Below, piece after piece: positions 1 to 8,025 of a DNA stretch of 45,069 nt; position 1 is the stretch's first letter, and the number at the start of each line of letters is the position of its first letter. The translations under genes and the position numbers were made by a program. Where the stretch lies: the NCBI GenBank assembly GCA_946413245.1, contig CAMKJS010000021.1, positions 1 through 45,069 on the forward strand, given 5' to 3'. The notes under the pieces are model-generated. The model had not been told where the DNA came from, made no database searches, and worked only from the letters and a program-made list of their open reading frames with translations. This stretch comes from an uncultured Clostridia bacterium (GTDB lineage Bacteria; Bacillota; Clostridia; Christensenellales; Aristaeellaceae).

Positions 1-1457
1 GGCAGTTCATAGTGCAGCGCCGTGTTGAACATGCTGTCCGCGTTTTCCTGGTAGGCAAAGATATATTTTTCCTCACCGCGGCGGACGTTGGGCCACATGG
101 CCAGGGTGTCCTCCGGCTTTGTTCCGCGGGTGCGGCTGTCCCGCACCACCCGGCGCAGCAGGCGTACGTCCGTGGTACGGATGCGGTTGTGGTCGTCCAG
201 GTTCAGGCAGGTGAGCGAGGAGACGAAGACGCGGTAGAGCTCATCCGGCGGCAGATTCTCGGAAACCTTCGGATTCAGCCCGTGAATGCCTTCCAGAATA
301 ATAATTTCATCCGGCGCAAGCGTGGTGGGCGGAGTCAGATATTCCCGCTCTCCGGAAGCGAAGTCAAAGCCGGGCATGAACACTTCTTCCCCGTTCAGCA
401 GAGAATTCAGCGTGCTGGAGAGCAGATCCGTGTCCACGATGTCGATGGTTTCCAGATCCCGAAGCCCGTCCGGCCCCACAGGGATCTCGTCCCGGTTGAT
501 AAAGAAGTCGTCCATGGAGATCCGGCGGGAAAGATGCCCGTACATCTGGAGATGCACGGCCAGCCGCCCGGCGAAGGTGGTTTTGCCGCTGGAGGAAGGC
601 CCGGCGACCAGCACGATGTGCTTGTTCTCCTGCGAGATCCGGCGGGCGATGTCGTTAATGGCGGACTCATGCAGCGCCTCGTTGACGCGGATGAAGTTCC
701 GCAGCTTGTTCTCCTCGATCATGCGGGTCACGTCCGTCACGTTGCTGATGCCCAGAATCTCGCACCATTTCGCGCTCTGATGGAAAATTTCCAGATGCTT
801 GGGGCGGTACACGTACGGCGCGGCGTGATCGAAATCCGCTCCGGCAGGCAGCTGCAGCACGAAGCCGCCCCGCAGCTCAAACAGGGTGAATACGCGGACA
901 TACCCGGTGGAGACAGTCATGGCACCGTAGAAGTATTCCCACATCCCGTCGATGCAGTACATGTTGAAATAGGGAACGGGACGGCGGCGGAGCAGCTCCA
1001 CCTTATCCGGCTGACGTTCCTCCTCGAAATAGCGGATGGCGTCCTCCCGGGTCCACTGCCGCTTGGTGAACTGCAGGTCCAGATCCACAATCCGGCGCAT
1101 CTCGTTTTCCAGCTTCACGATATCCTGCCGGTGCAGATCCAGGCCGGGCAGGCGGACGAAAACGCCGTACCCCACGGAGTACTCGATGCGCACCTGCTGA
1201 TAGGGATAAAGGTGCTTGAGGGCCAGCAGCATCACGAAACGCAGGGAGCGCTCGTACACACGGCGGCCTTCCTCATGCTCCAGGGTCAGGGGGAGCAGGC
1301 TGCAGTCCCGGTGCAGCGGATCGTTCAGTTCGCAGACAACGCCGCCGCTGAGGGCTGCCAGCGTGCCCCTGGGAAACGCATCCAGCTTTTTCAGACAGTT
1401 CTGGACGGTAGTTCCGTCGGGGAATTCCATTTCACGGTCCTGGGCACGGATAATCAT
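1..1457 (-). CDS. Nucleoside (uridine-type) kinase, C-terminus cut off by window edge
   Basis: The minus-strand frame is open from the ATG at 1457 to the left edge, giving 485 codons without a stop, so the 3' end is missing. AGGAGG lies just upstream of the ATG. Residues ~1-60 look like a small TGS/ubiquitin-like domain (MIIRAQDREMEFPDGTTV). A middle region follows, then a P-loop kinase domain with Walker A AGPSSSGKTTF near residue 285, followed by RRISMDDFF and EIIILEGIHGLN, as in the uridine kinase/phosphoribulokinase superfamily. Clostridial proteins with this architecture are usually about 550 residues and are annotated as nucleoside kinases that phosphorylate a (pyrimidine) nucleoside with NTP in the cytoplasm. 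The exact substrate cannot be read from the sequence. It lies 112 bp downstream of the exonuclease gene on the same strand and may be co-transcribed with it. Confidence 0.85.
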   Translation of the reverse strand, partial: MIIRAQDREMEFPDGTTVQNCLKKLDAFPRGTLAALSGGVVCELNDPLHRDCSLLPLTLEHEEGRRVYERSLRFVMLLALKHLYPYQQVRIEYSVGYGVFVRLPGLDLHRQDIVKLENEMRRIVDLDLQFTKRQWTREDAIRYFEEERQPDKVELLRRRPVPYFNMYCIDGMWEYFYGAMTVSTGYVRVFTLFELRGGFVLQLPAGADFDHAAPYVYRPKHLEIFHQSAKWCEILGISNVTDVTRMIEENKLRNFIRVNEALHESAINDIARRISQENKHIVLVAGPSSSGKTTFAGRLAVHLQMYGHLSRRISMDDFFINRDEIPVGPDGLRDLETIDIVDTDLLSSTLNSLLNGEEVFMPGFDFASGEREYLTPPTTLAPDEIIILEGIHGLNPKVSENLPPDELYRVFVSSLTCLNLDDHNRIRTTDVRLLRRVVRDSRTRGTKPEDTLAMWPNVRRGEEKYIFAYQENADSMFNTALHYEL

Positions 1458-1569
1458 TCGGTTTTCCTCCTCTTCGATCGTGATTGACGTGATTTACGCC
1501 ATAACGAAACCGGTTTCCGGATTCGTTCATACTCCGGCCGGAAAAAACGGATCGGCGCCGGATACAGGT

Positions 1570-2574
1570 TCAGGATTCAAAGGGCATATCCGTGGGCTCC
1601 GCCCGCAGCAGTTCCTCGTCCGGATCCGGCAGGGAGCCGTGTTCCTCCAGCCAGCGCCGGCGGCGTTCCTCCAGCTGCAGCTGCTTGGTATGGATATAGG
1701 CCACGTGGGTGCTGTTGGCCGGAGCGGTGCTGCGGTACAGAACCCGCTTTCCGTCGTCGTCGATCCGGAAGCGGAGACGGATCAGGATCCGCCCGTGGTT
1801 TCTGCATTTGGCGACTGCCAGATATTTATCGGCGCTCTGTTTAATATATTCGCCGTCCAGCGCCAGAACCCTTCCGCAGCGCGGACAGGTGGGATGCATC
1901 ACAAGATTGCTTTCCAGTGCCTCCCGGACGGAATCAAAGGCTTCGCCCGGTGTTTTCTCCCGGCTGGAACGGCGGGTATGCACCAGTTTTTTCGGCGCCT
2001 GCGCATAGTTCAGCACCGCGGCGGGATCCGGCAGCGTCCGGAAAACGAGGGCGGTGTACCAGGCGTCATTCAGCGCGTTATGGAAGGAGCGGGCTTCATC
2101 CGGAGCGATCTGCATCATCTCCATGGCGGCTTTCAGGCCGATCCGGTCCCGCAGCTGGTGCACGTCGCTGAAAAGGCGCTGAATATCGCAGAGGGGAGGC
2201 AGGACGATATCCTCGCAATGAAAGAAGGAGATGTTCTGCCATAAAACGCTGACGTCGTCGCAGCCCCAGGTAAGAAGGACGTAATCCTCGCCGCACCAGG
2301 CGGCAAACTGCTCCAGGGCTTCCCGGAAAGCGGGGGCTCCGGCCAGCGTTTCCGAATCCAGGCCGGTCATCCGCCGGATACGGGGATGGATTCGCAGATA
2401 ATGCGTCGGAGCTATGGGAAGCGAAACGGAATCCACGATCTGCAGACCGCTGTCCAGCTTCACCGCGCCGATCTGAATCATTTCAAAGATCAGGCGGTCG
2501 CCTACCTCCCGGTAGGTCTGGCTCTGATAGGAGAGGGGCTGGTTCCATTCCAGATCGAGAATAATGTACTGCAT
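1570..2574 (-). CDS. DEDDh-family 3'-5' exonuclease with C-terminal zinc-ribbon-like segment
   Basis: 334 residues. It has the RNase T/DNA polymerase III epsilon-type exonuclease fold. Exo I is DLEWNQ (D7, E9), the middle Asp lies in LLTWGCDDVSVLW, and Exo III is SFHNALNDAWYTA with the His and Asp of the DEDDh class. These residues bind two metal ions for 3'-5' hydrolysis of DNA or RNA. After ~residue 200 there is an extension with CPRCG and, ~25 residues later, KCRNHG, which could bind one zinc and contact nucleic acid. That last point is inference. The start ATG is preceded by AAAGGA at a normal distance. It sits between a flavoprotein gene (62 bp upstream) and a nucleoside kinase. Whether it acts in RNA turnover, like KapD relatives, or in DNA repair is not resolved. 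Confidence 0.85.
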   Translation of the reverse strand: MQYIILDLEWNQPLSYQSQTYREVGDRLIFEMIQIGAVKLDSGLQIVDSVSLPIAPTHYLRIHPRIRRMTGLDSETLAGAPAFREALEQFAAWCGEDYVLLTWGCDDVSVLWQNISFFHCEDIVLPPLCDIQRLFSDVHQLRDRIGLKAAMEMMQIAPDEARSFHNALNDAWYTALVFRTLPDPAAVLNYAQAPKKLVHTRRSSREKTPGEAFDSVREALESNLVMHPTCPRCGRVLALDGEYIKQSADKYLAVAKCRNHGRILIRLRFRIDDDGKRVLYRSTAPANSTHVAYIHTKQLQLEERRRRWLEEHGSLPDPDEELLRAEPTDMPFES

Positions 2575-2636
2575 GGGGAATCATTCCTTTGGTTTCAAAG
2601 AATATTTCGTGACGGCGCACGACTTATCAAACGCAG

Positions 2637-3872
2637 TCAGGAGAATGCTTCGGCGGCGCTTTTTCCGGCCAGGGCGCCGGTGGACCAGGCGATCTGCAGG
2701 TTGAAGCCCCCCGTGTGGGCGTCCACGTCGATCAGCTCGCCGGCAAAATAAAGGCCGGGTATCAGGCGGCTTTCCATGGTGCCCGGGCGGATATCCCGCA
2801 CATCCACGCCGCCCCGTGTGACGATGGCTTCCTCCAGCGGGCGGAACCCCCGGATGGGGATTGGGGTGGCCTTCAGCATCTCCAGCAGCTTCAGCCGCTG
2901 GGCAGCGGTCACCTGATTGCAGGACAGGGCCGCCGGCAGACCGCACAGCTCCGGGAACAGATCCGCCGCCCGCTGGGGCAGCAGGGCCGGCAGCACGTTG
3001 CGCAGCTGCTTTTTGCCGGCCGCGGAGAACTCCCGGAGCAGCCGGGCGTCCAGCTGCTCCCGGGTGAGGCCGGGTTTCCAGTCCAGCATCAGGACGGCGC
3101 CGGCGGGATCCTCCGGCAGGTGGCAGCTGGCCTCCAGAACCAGGGGACCGGAGACGCCGAAGTGGGTGAAGAGCATTTCACCCAGCTCCTGATACAGCAC
3201 TTTCCCTCCGGCTGTCAGGCTCAGGGACACGTTCCGCAGGCTGAGCCCCTGCAGCGCCGCGGGCCAGGCGTCCGCCGTCTCCAGCGCGGACAGGGAGGGA
3301 TGCGGCGCAACAATCCGATGCCCGGTTTCCGCGGCCAGGCGGTATCCGTCCCCGGTGGAACCGGTGGCGGGATAGCTGCGGCCGCCGGTGGCCAGGACGA
3401 CAGCGCCGGCGGAAAGCGAACGCCCGTCTTCCAGGGCGACGCCGGAAACCGCGCCGTCTGACAGGCTTATGGCGGAAACCCGGGCGTTCAGCAGGATCCG
3501 GACGCCCGCGGCCTTCAGCAGCCCGGTCAGCGCCCGGGTCACGTCGCTGGCCTTCTGGGAAACCGGAAATACGCGCCGGCCCCGCTGCACTTCCACCGGA
3601 CAGCCGGCGGAGGCTAACAACGACATCATATCCTGCGGGGAGAAAAAGCGCAGCGCGCTGTAAAGAAAGCGCGGATTGCGGGGAACCTGGGAAAGGAAGG
3701 CGTCCTGATCACAGTCGTTGGTCAGGTTGCAGCGGCCTTTGCCGGTGATGTAAATCTTTTTTCCCGGTTTTTCATTCCGTTCCAGCAGGGTGACGGAAGC
3801 CCCGTTCCGGGCGGCGAAGAGCGCGGCGGACATGCCCGCGGCGCCGCCGCCGGCGACCAGAATCTCAGCCAT
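2637..3872 (-). CDS. BaiN/HI0933-family NAD(P)/FAD-dependent oxidoreductase
   Basis: 411 residues from the ATG at 3872, chosen because GGAGAAGGAGG precedes it and the FAD-binding Rossmann motif AEILVAGGGAAGMSAALFA then starts at residue 2. The frame extends further upstream but lacks such a site and crosses the promoter. Family hallmarks are LLERNEKPGKKIYITGKGRCN, ATGGRSYPATGSTGDGY, and the C-terminal TRGGVDV, GLYFAGELIDVD and GGFNLQ blocks. HI0933-like flavoproteins are cytoplasmic and mostly uncharacterised; BaiN was described for bile-acid (deoxy)steroid reduction, but most homologues in non-bile-converting species have no known substrate. I therefore give only the family. It is transcribed divergently from the amino-acid transporter, with a well-formed promoter at 3913-3941. 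Confidence 0.9.
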   Translation of the reverse strand: MAEILVAGGGAAGMSAALFAARNGASVTLLERNEKPGKKIYITGKGRCNLTNDCDQDAFLSQVPRNPRFLYSALRFFSPQDMMSLLASAGCPVEVQRGRRVFPVSQKASDVTRALTGLLKAAGVRILLNARVSAISLSDGAVSGVALEDGRSLSAGAVVLATGGRSYPATGSTGDGYRLAAETGHRIVAPHPSLSALETADAWPAALQGLSLRNVSLSLTAGGKVLYQELGEMLFTHFGVSGPLVLEASCHLPEDPAGAVLMLDWKPGLTREQLDARLLREFSAAGKKQLRNVLPALLPQRAADLFPELCGLPAALSCNQVTAAQRLKLLEMLKATPIPIRGFRPLEEAIVTRGGVDVRDIRPGTMESRLIPGLYFAGELIDVDAHTGGFNLQIAWSTGALAGKSAAEAFS

Positions 3873-3912
3873 GTCCTTCTTCCTCCTTCTCCGGCAGAGC
3901 AACCTGAAAGAG

Positions 3913-3941
3913 AGTATACGAGGATGCGATGCTTTTTGCAA
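3913..3941 (-). promoter_or_regulatory. Sigma-A-type promoter for the BaiN-like flavoprotein
   Basis: On the minus strand, TTGCAA (3941-3936) and TATACT (3918-3913) are separated by exactly 17 bp. The predicted transcript starts ~30 bp upstream of the start codon at 3872. It is back-to-back with the promoter at 3961-3989. Confidence 0.75.
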
Positions 3942-3960
3942 GAAAAACCAGGAAAAAGAC

Positions 3961-3989
3961 TTGACTTTAGCTTGGTAAAGTGATAATGT
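3961..3989 (+). promoter_or_regulatory. Promoter for the amino-acid ABC transporter operon
   Basis: TTGACT at 3961-3966 is followed by TAATGT at 3984-3989 with a 17 bp spacer. An alternative -10, GATAAT at 3982-3987, gives 15 bp. The 5' leader to the ATG at 4057 would be about 60 nt. No operator was recognised. Confidence 0.6.
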
Positions 3990-4056
3990 ACTGACACACT
4001 CCCGGACGGATTGAACGCCGGGGGGAAACGCGCGGAAATAAGGAGGATGCTTCCAA

Positions 4057-4848
4057 ATGAAAAAGACTGTAGCCCTGCTTCTGGCCCTGATCCTGGCCCT
4101 GACGGCCTCCCTTGCCCTGGCGGACACCTTTAAAATGGGGATTGACGCGGAATATCCGCCCTTCAGCTATCTGGACGAGAACGGCGAATATGCCGGGTTT
4201 GATGTGGAAATGTGCAAAGCCGTGTGTGAAATGAACGGCTGGGATCTGGAAATCGTGCCCGTGAACTGGGATACCAAGCTGATTTCCCTGGATAATATGG
4301 AGCACGACTGTATCTGGTCCGGCATGACGCTGCTGGACAGCATGAAGGAAGCCGGCTATGTGCTTTCCTTCGCCTATTACGACAATACCCAGGTGGTGCT
4401 GACCAAGGCCGACAGCGGGATTGCGACCCTGGCAGACCTGGCCGGGAAGCGGGTCGCGGTGCAGCTCGGCACCTCCGGTGAAGCACTGCTGGGCGACGAA
4501 GAAGGACAGCTGGCGCTGGCGAAGACTTTTGAGGGCGGCGCTCCCGTGACCATGGAAAACTTTACGGTATGCGGAACCGAGCTGGCTGCCGGCGGTGTGG
4601 ACGCGGTGGTCGTCGACCTGCCTGTGGCGCAGAATCTGGCCGAAAAATTCGGCGGCATGGTGATCCTGGAGGAAACCCTGGGCAGCGAACAGTACGGGAT
4701 CTGCTTCCGGAACGGGGATGACGAACTGTGCGCCAAGGTGCAGGAGGGCATTCTGAAGCTGGTGGAGGACGGAACCTATCTGGCGCTGGCGCAGAAGTAC
4801 GGGCTGGACGAGAACGTCCTGTGCCTGCTGTACAACAAAGCCGAGTAA
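4057..4848 (+). CDS. Amino-acid ABC transporter substrate-binding protein (family 3)
   Basis: 263 residues. Residues 1-22 form an export signal (MKKTVALLLALILALTASLA then LA|D), ending in an A-x-A type signal peptidase I site with no lipobox cysteine. The mature protein opens with FKMGIDAEYPPFSYLDENG, the classic start of SBP_bac_3 proteins that bind polar amino acids, and keeps the WDTKLISLD and LGTSGEALL segments. It would capture an amino acid outside the membrane and pass it to the permease and ATPase encoded at 5026 and 5691. AGGAGG lies 11 nt before the ATG. A strong hairpin with a T tract (4892-4928) separates it from the permease gene and should allow more binding protein than permease to be made. 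Ligand specificity cannot be read, though the racemase at 6452 hints at an amino acid handled in both stereoforms. Confidence 0.9.
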   Translation: MKKTVALLLALILALTASLALADTFKMGIDAEYPPFSYLDENGEYAGFDVEMCKAVCEMNGWDLEIVPVNWDTKLISLDNMEHDCIWSGMTLLDSMKEAGYVLSFAYYDNTQVVLTKADSGIATLADLAGKRVAVQLGTSGEALLGDEEGQLALAKTFEGGAPVTMENFTVCGTELAAGGVDAVVVDLPVAQNLAEKFGGMVILEETLGSEQYGICFRNGDDELCAKVQEGILKLVEDGTYLALAQKYGLDENVLCLLYNKAE

Positions 4849-4891
4849 ATTGATAACCGGCCGGTTCTTTCCGAAAATGAACGGGAATCGC

Positions 4892-4928
4892 AGGGACCCT
4901 GTCGCCAGGGTCCCTTCCTTTCCTTTTT
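4892..4928 (+). terminator. Intra-operon attenuator/terminator after the binding-protein gene
   Basis: A perfect 10 bp stem (AGGGACCCTG 4892-4901 with CAGGGTCCCT 4906-4915, loop TCGC) is followed by TCCTTTCCTTTTT. It lies between the binding protein and the permease of one transporter, so it probably terminates only part of the transcripts. Confidence 0.8.
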
Positions 4929-5025
4929 GAAGGTAATTCCCGGAGCGGGATCCGGGCAGAAAAGAGATCCCGGCCGGGGAACGAACAGACGATCAATCCA
5001 CCGCGGAGAAGGGAGCCGAAAAACC

Positions 5026-5673
5026 GTGACGATATGGACCATGATGGCCAAGATGAGCGAAGGCCTCGGCCGAACCTGCGCGATCTTTTTTCTGACGCTG
5101 CTTTTCAGTCTGCCGCTGGGCCTGCTGGTGGCCTTGCTGCGCATGAGCAAAAACCGGGTGGTTTCCGGGATCACAAAGGCGTATATTTCTGTACTGCGGG
5201 GTACGCCGCTGATGCTGCAGCTGCTGGCGGTAACCTACGGACCTTTCTATCTTTTCGGCGCCAGTGTGGCGCGGGAGAAGCTGGTGCCCGTAGTGATCGC
5301 CTTCTCGCTGAACTACGCGGCCTATTTCGCGGAGATCTACCGGGGCGGGATCGAGTCCATGAGCCTCGGACAGTACGAGGCGGCCGAGGTGCTGGGATAC
5401 AGCCGCCTTCAGTGCTTTATGCGGATTATTCTTCCCCAGGTGATCAAGCGGATCCTGCCCTCGGTGACCAACGAAATCGTAACCCTGGTGAAGGACACTT
5501 CCATGGCGTTTACGGTGGCGTATCAGGAAATGTTCACGATCGGCAAGCAGATCGCCAATTCCCAGACCAGCTTCCTGCCATTCGTGATCGCGGGCGTGTT
5601 CTATTTCGTCTTTAACGCAGCCGTGGGCTGGGTCATGGGCCGGGCGGAGAAGCGCCTGAGCTACTACCGCTGA
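5026..5673 (+). CDS. Amino-acid ABC transporter permease (HisM/GlnP type)
   Basis: 215 residues from a GTG start at 5026. This start was chosen because GGAGAAGGGAG lies 11 nt before it; the in-frame ATG at 5041 would be too far from that site, and the frame further upstream overlaps the terminator tail. It is an integral membrane protein with about five helices. The family's N-terminal signature SVLRGTPLMLQL (residues ~60-75) and the cytoplasmic EAA loop EAAEVLGYSRLQCFMRIILP (~135-160) contact the ATPase. The C-terminal half has VTNEIVTLVKDTSMAFTVA, typical of polar amino-acid permeases. It forms the membrane channel with the product of 5691 and the binding protein of 4057, and the next gene starts 17 bp downstream. 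Confidence 0.9.
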   Translation: MTIWTMMAKMSEGLGRTCAIFFLTLLFSLPLGLLVALLRMSKNRVVSGITKAYISVLRGTPLMLQLLAVTYGPFYLFGASVAREKLVPVVIAFSLNYAAYFAEIYRGGIESMSLGQYEAAEVLGYSRLQCFMRIILPQVIKRILPSVTNEIVTLVKDTSMAFTVAYQEMFTIGKQIANSQTSFLPFVIAGVFYFVFNAAVGWVMGRAEKRLSYYR

Positions 5674-5690
5674 GAAGGGGGGAGAACGAT

Positions 5691-6455
5691 ATGGCGAAAC
5701 TGCTGGAGATCAACCATTGCCGGAAGCAGTTCGGCGGCACCGAGGTGCTGACGGATCTGTCGCTCAGCGTGGAGGAAGGCCAGGTGCTGAGCATTATCGG
5801 TCCCAGCGGCAGCGGGAAATCCACGCTGCTGCGGTGTGCCACGCTGCTGGAAACCATGGACGGAGGAGACCTGATCTATCTGGGCAACTACGCGGCCAGG
5901 GATGAGAACGGCCGCGCGGTATACGCTCCGCGCCCGGAACTGCAGAAAATCCGGGGCATGTTCGGGCTGGTATTTCAGAATTTCAACCTTTTTCCCCACT
6001 ATTCGGTGCTGAAAAACGTAACGGAAGCGCCGGTCCTGGTGCAGAAGCGCAGCGCCGCGGAAGTGCGGGAGGAAGCGATGGCGCTGCTGGACCAGATGGG
6101 CCTGGCGGACAGGGCGGACGCCTATCCCTGGCAGCTGTCCGGCGGGCAGCAGCAGCGGGTTTCCATTGCCCGGGCGCTGGCCATGAATCCGAAGATTCTG
6201 TTCTTTGACGAGCCGACCTCCGCCCTGGATCCGGAACTGACGGGCGAGATTCTTCGGGTGATCCGGAAACTGGCGGAAAAGAAAATGACCATGGTCATCG
6301 TAACCCATGAAATGGCCTTTGCCCGGGACGTGTCGGACTATGTGGTATTCATGAACGGCGGCGTCATCGTGGAGGAGGGGGATCCCCGGGACGTGATTGA
6401 CCATCCGACCCACGAGAGAACGATTCAGTTTCTGAGGAGACTGCAGGAGCAATGA
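5691..6455 (+). CDS. Amino-acid ABC transporter ATP-binding protein (GlnQ/HisP type)
   Basis: 254 residues. Walker A GPSGSGKST (~residue 38), Q-loop VFQNFNLFPH, ABC signature LSGGQQQRVSIARAL, Walker B ILFFDEPTSALDPE, and switch His in VTHEMAFARDV are all intact, so it should hydrolyse ATP to drive import. FNLFPHYSVLKNV is characteristic of the polar amino-acid uptake family. The ATG follows GAAGGGGGGAG. Its last codons overlap the start of the racemase-like gene (ATGA at 6452-6455), so translation of the two is probably coupled. Confidence 0.93.
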   Translation: MAKLLEINHCRKQFGGTEVLTDLSLSVEEGQVLSIIGPSGSGKSTLLRCATLLETMDGGDLIYLGNYAARDENGRAVYAPRPELQKIRGMFGLVFQNFNLFPHYSVLKNVTEAPVLVQKRSAAEVREEAMALLDQMGLADRADAYPWQLSGGQQQRVSIARALAMNPKILFFDEPTSALDPELTGEILRVIRKLAEKKMTMVIVTHEMAFARDVSDYVVFMNGGVIVEEGDPRDVIDHPTHERTIQFLRRLQEQ

Positions 6456-7294
6456 GCGCGTATCGGTATGTGCGGCTGGATCCCACGGGCAATATAACCT
6501 GCCTGGTGCTGGATCCCGTGCCCGGGGACGTGGAGCCGGAGGTGACCCGCCGGCTGATGGCGGAATGCGAACAGACCGCGTATCTGGAGAGAGCGATTCT
6601 GCCCGGCGCCAGAGCCCGGATTCGCCTGATGGGCGGGGAATTCTGCGGGAACGCGGCGATGGCGTCCGCGGCCTGGCTGGCGGCGCAGGACGGAATCCGG
6701 CCCGGGGAAACCGCCAGGGTTCCGCTGGAAGTGTCCGGCGCGAAAGGCGTCCTGGATTGTCTGGTCGAGGCGGACGGGGAAGATTACCGGGGTACGGTGG
6801 ATATGCCGCGGGTTCTGGAGATTTTCCCGGTTCCGCCGGAATTGCTTTTCTCCTTACGGGATGAACGCATGCCGCCGGAGACAGGCGGAATCCGGTTGAC
6901 AGCGGTGAGAATGGAAGGTATTCTTCATCTTGTGGCGGAATCCCGGCAGGAACTGCCGGAGCAGGCCGCGGAGGCGGCTCTTCGGAAAGCCGCGTCGTGT
7001 TTCGGGGATGAAGCGCTCGGACTGCTGCAGTGGAATGAGGCGGACTGCGTAATGCGGCCGCTGGTCTTCGTGCGCGGAAGCGGAACGACGGTGTGGGAGA
7101 CCGGCTGCGGAAGCGGGAGCGCCGCCGTGGGAGCGCTTCGGGCATACCGCCGGGGCAGCGGAACCGCCGTGACCCGGGTTTTCCAGCCGGGAGGCGTCAT
7201 TGACGCTTTCGCGGAAGCGGCAGGAGGGAGAATCCGCTCTGTCCGGATTTCGGGCCGGGTGCGGCTGGGCCCCGTGAAGAGACTGACGCTTTGA
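6452..7294 (+). CDS. DapF-fold amino-acid epimerase/racemase (cofactor-independent), substrate unknown
   Basis: 280 residues, with the diaminopimelate epimerase fold. An N-terminal GN motif (DPTGNITCLVLD) is followed by GGEFCGNAAMAS with catalytic Cys65. A second half has VRGSGTTVWETGCGSGSAA with Cys219. The two cysteines are the acid/base pair that inverts the alpha-carbon without PLP. The second motif departs from true DapF (RGAGET..ACGTGA): the Glu of GET is absent and there is a two-residue shift. It therefore resembles the divergent branch that includes histidine racemase CntK more than lysine-pathway DapF. It overlaps the ABC ATPase gene by 4 bp. I infer that it interconverts the D- and L-forms of the transported amino acid. 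It could still be a poorly conserved DapF, since no other lysine-pathway gene is in the window. Confidence 0.75.
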   Translation: MSAYRYVRLDPTGNITCLVLDPVPGDVEPEVTRRLMAECEQTAYLERAILPGARARIRLMGGEFCGNAAMASAAWLAAQDGIRPGETARVPLEVSGAKGVLDCLVEADGEDYRGTVDMPRVLEIFPVPPELLFSLRDERMPPETGGIRLTAVRMEGILHLVAESRQELPEQAAEAALRKAASCFGDEALGLLQWNEADCVMRPLVFVRGSGTTVWETGCGSGSAAVGALRAYRRGSGTAVTRVFQPGGVIDAFAEAAGGRIRSVRISGRVRLGPVKRLTL

Positions 7295-7347
7295 CGGAAC
7301 AAATCCGGGGCTCGGATTCGATATTGGGGTGCAACGGAGGGAAGACG

Positions 7348-8025
7348 ATGAAACTGCTGTTTGCCGAGGACGATCCGGATCTGTCCGCGGCAGTAAAGAC
7401 GCTTCTGGAGCGCGCCGGATACACCGTGGACGCTGTGGACAACGGAGCTGACGCGGTGGATTATGCCGACGGAACGGAATATGACGGCATCATTCTGGAC
7501 TGGATGATGCCGGAGATGGACGGAATAGCGGCGCTGAGACAGCTGCGGAAGAAAGGCTGTGCGGCGCCGTGCCTGCTGCTGACCGCCCGGGACGCGGTGG
7601 AGGACCGGGTGACGGGTCTGGACGCGGGAGCGGACGACTACCTGTCCAAACCCTTTGACGGCAGCGAACTGCTTGCGCGCATCCGGGCCATGCTGCGGCG
7701 GCGGGAGGTTTATAAGCCGAATGTGATTTCCTTTGAGGATCTTCAGCTGGATCAGGGCAGCTGTGAGCTGCGCTGCGGAGAACGAAAAGTGCGTCTGACG
7801 GGCAAGCTGTATCAGCTGATGGAACTGTTTATGGAGAATCCCCGGATGCTTTTCTCAGTGCAGCAGCTGATGGACCGGCTGTGGAGCTGGGACTCCGAGG
7901 CGGAAACCAATGTGGTCTGGGTCAACATTTCCCAGCTGCGCAAACGCCTGTCCGAGCTGGAGACCGGGACGGAAATCCGGGTACACCGGGGAACGGGCTA
8001 TTCTCTGGAGAAAAAAGATGATTAA
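7348..8025 (+). CDS. OmpR/PhoB-family response regulator
   Basis: 225 residues from the ATG at 7348, preceded by GGAGGGAAG. The receiver domain (1-~120) has the acidic pocket EDD (7-9), phospho-acceptor Asp51 in IILDWMMPEMDG, a Thr in LLLTARD and Lys in YLSKPFDGSELLARI. The C-terminal winged-helix DNA-binding domain (~130-225) ends with the usual VWVNISQLRKRL...IRVHRGTGYSLE. Once phosphorylated by the kinase at 8018 it should bind DNA and regulate transcription. Its last codons overlap the kinase gene by 8 bp. Target genes are unknown; the neighbouring transporter operons are candidates only by proximity. Confidence 0.93.
   Translation: MKLLFAEDDPDLSAAVKTLLERAGYTVDAVDNGADAVDYADGTEYDGIILDWMMPEMDGIAALRQLRKKGCAAPCLLLTARDAVEDRVTGLDAGADDYLSKPFDGSELLARIRAMLRRREVYKPNVISFEDLQLDQGSCELRCGERKVRLTGKLYQLMELFMENPRMLFSVQQLMDRLWSWDSEAETNVVWVNISQLRKRLSELETGTEIRVHRGTGYSLEKKDD

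Noticed and set aside
12..1487. Long plus-strand open frame (491 codons) opposite the nucleoside kinase
   Set aside because: It has no recognisable domain, and the minus strand encodes a clear P-loop kinase with a ribosome binding site. The frame is a by-product of GC-rich codons, as are several other long opposite-strand frames in the window.
1458..1569. Terminator or promoter in the gap between the exonuclease and kinase genes
   Set aside because: A CG-rich palindrome followed by TTTTTT (minus strand, near 1515-1560) has a poor loop geometry, and no convincing -35/-10 pair is present, so neither is claimed.
6452..7294. Staphylopine-type metallophore pathway, because of the CntK-like racemase
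   Set aside because: No CntL nicotianamine-synthase-like or CntM dehydrogenase gene is nearby, and the transporter is of the amino-acid class, not the oligopeptide/nickel class.
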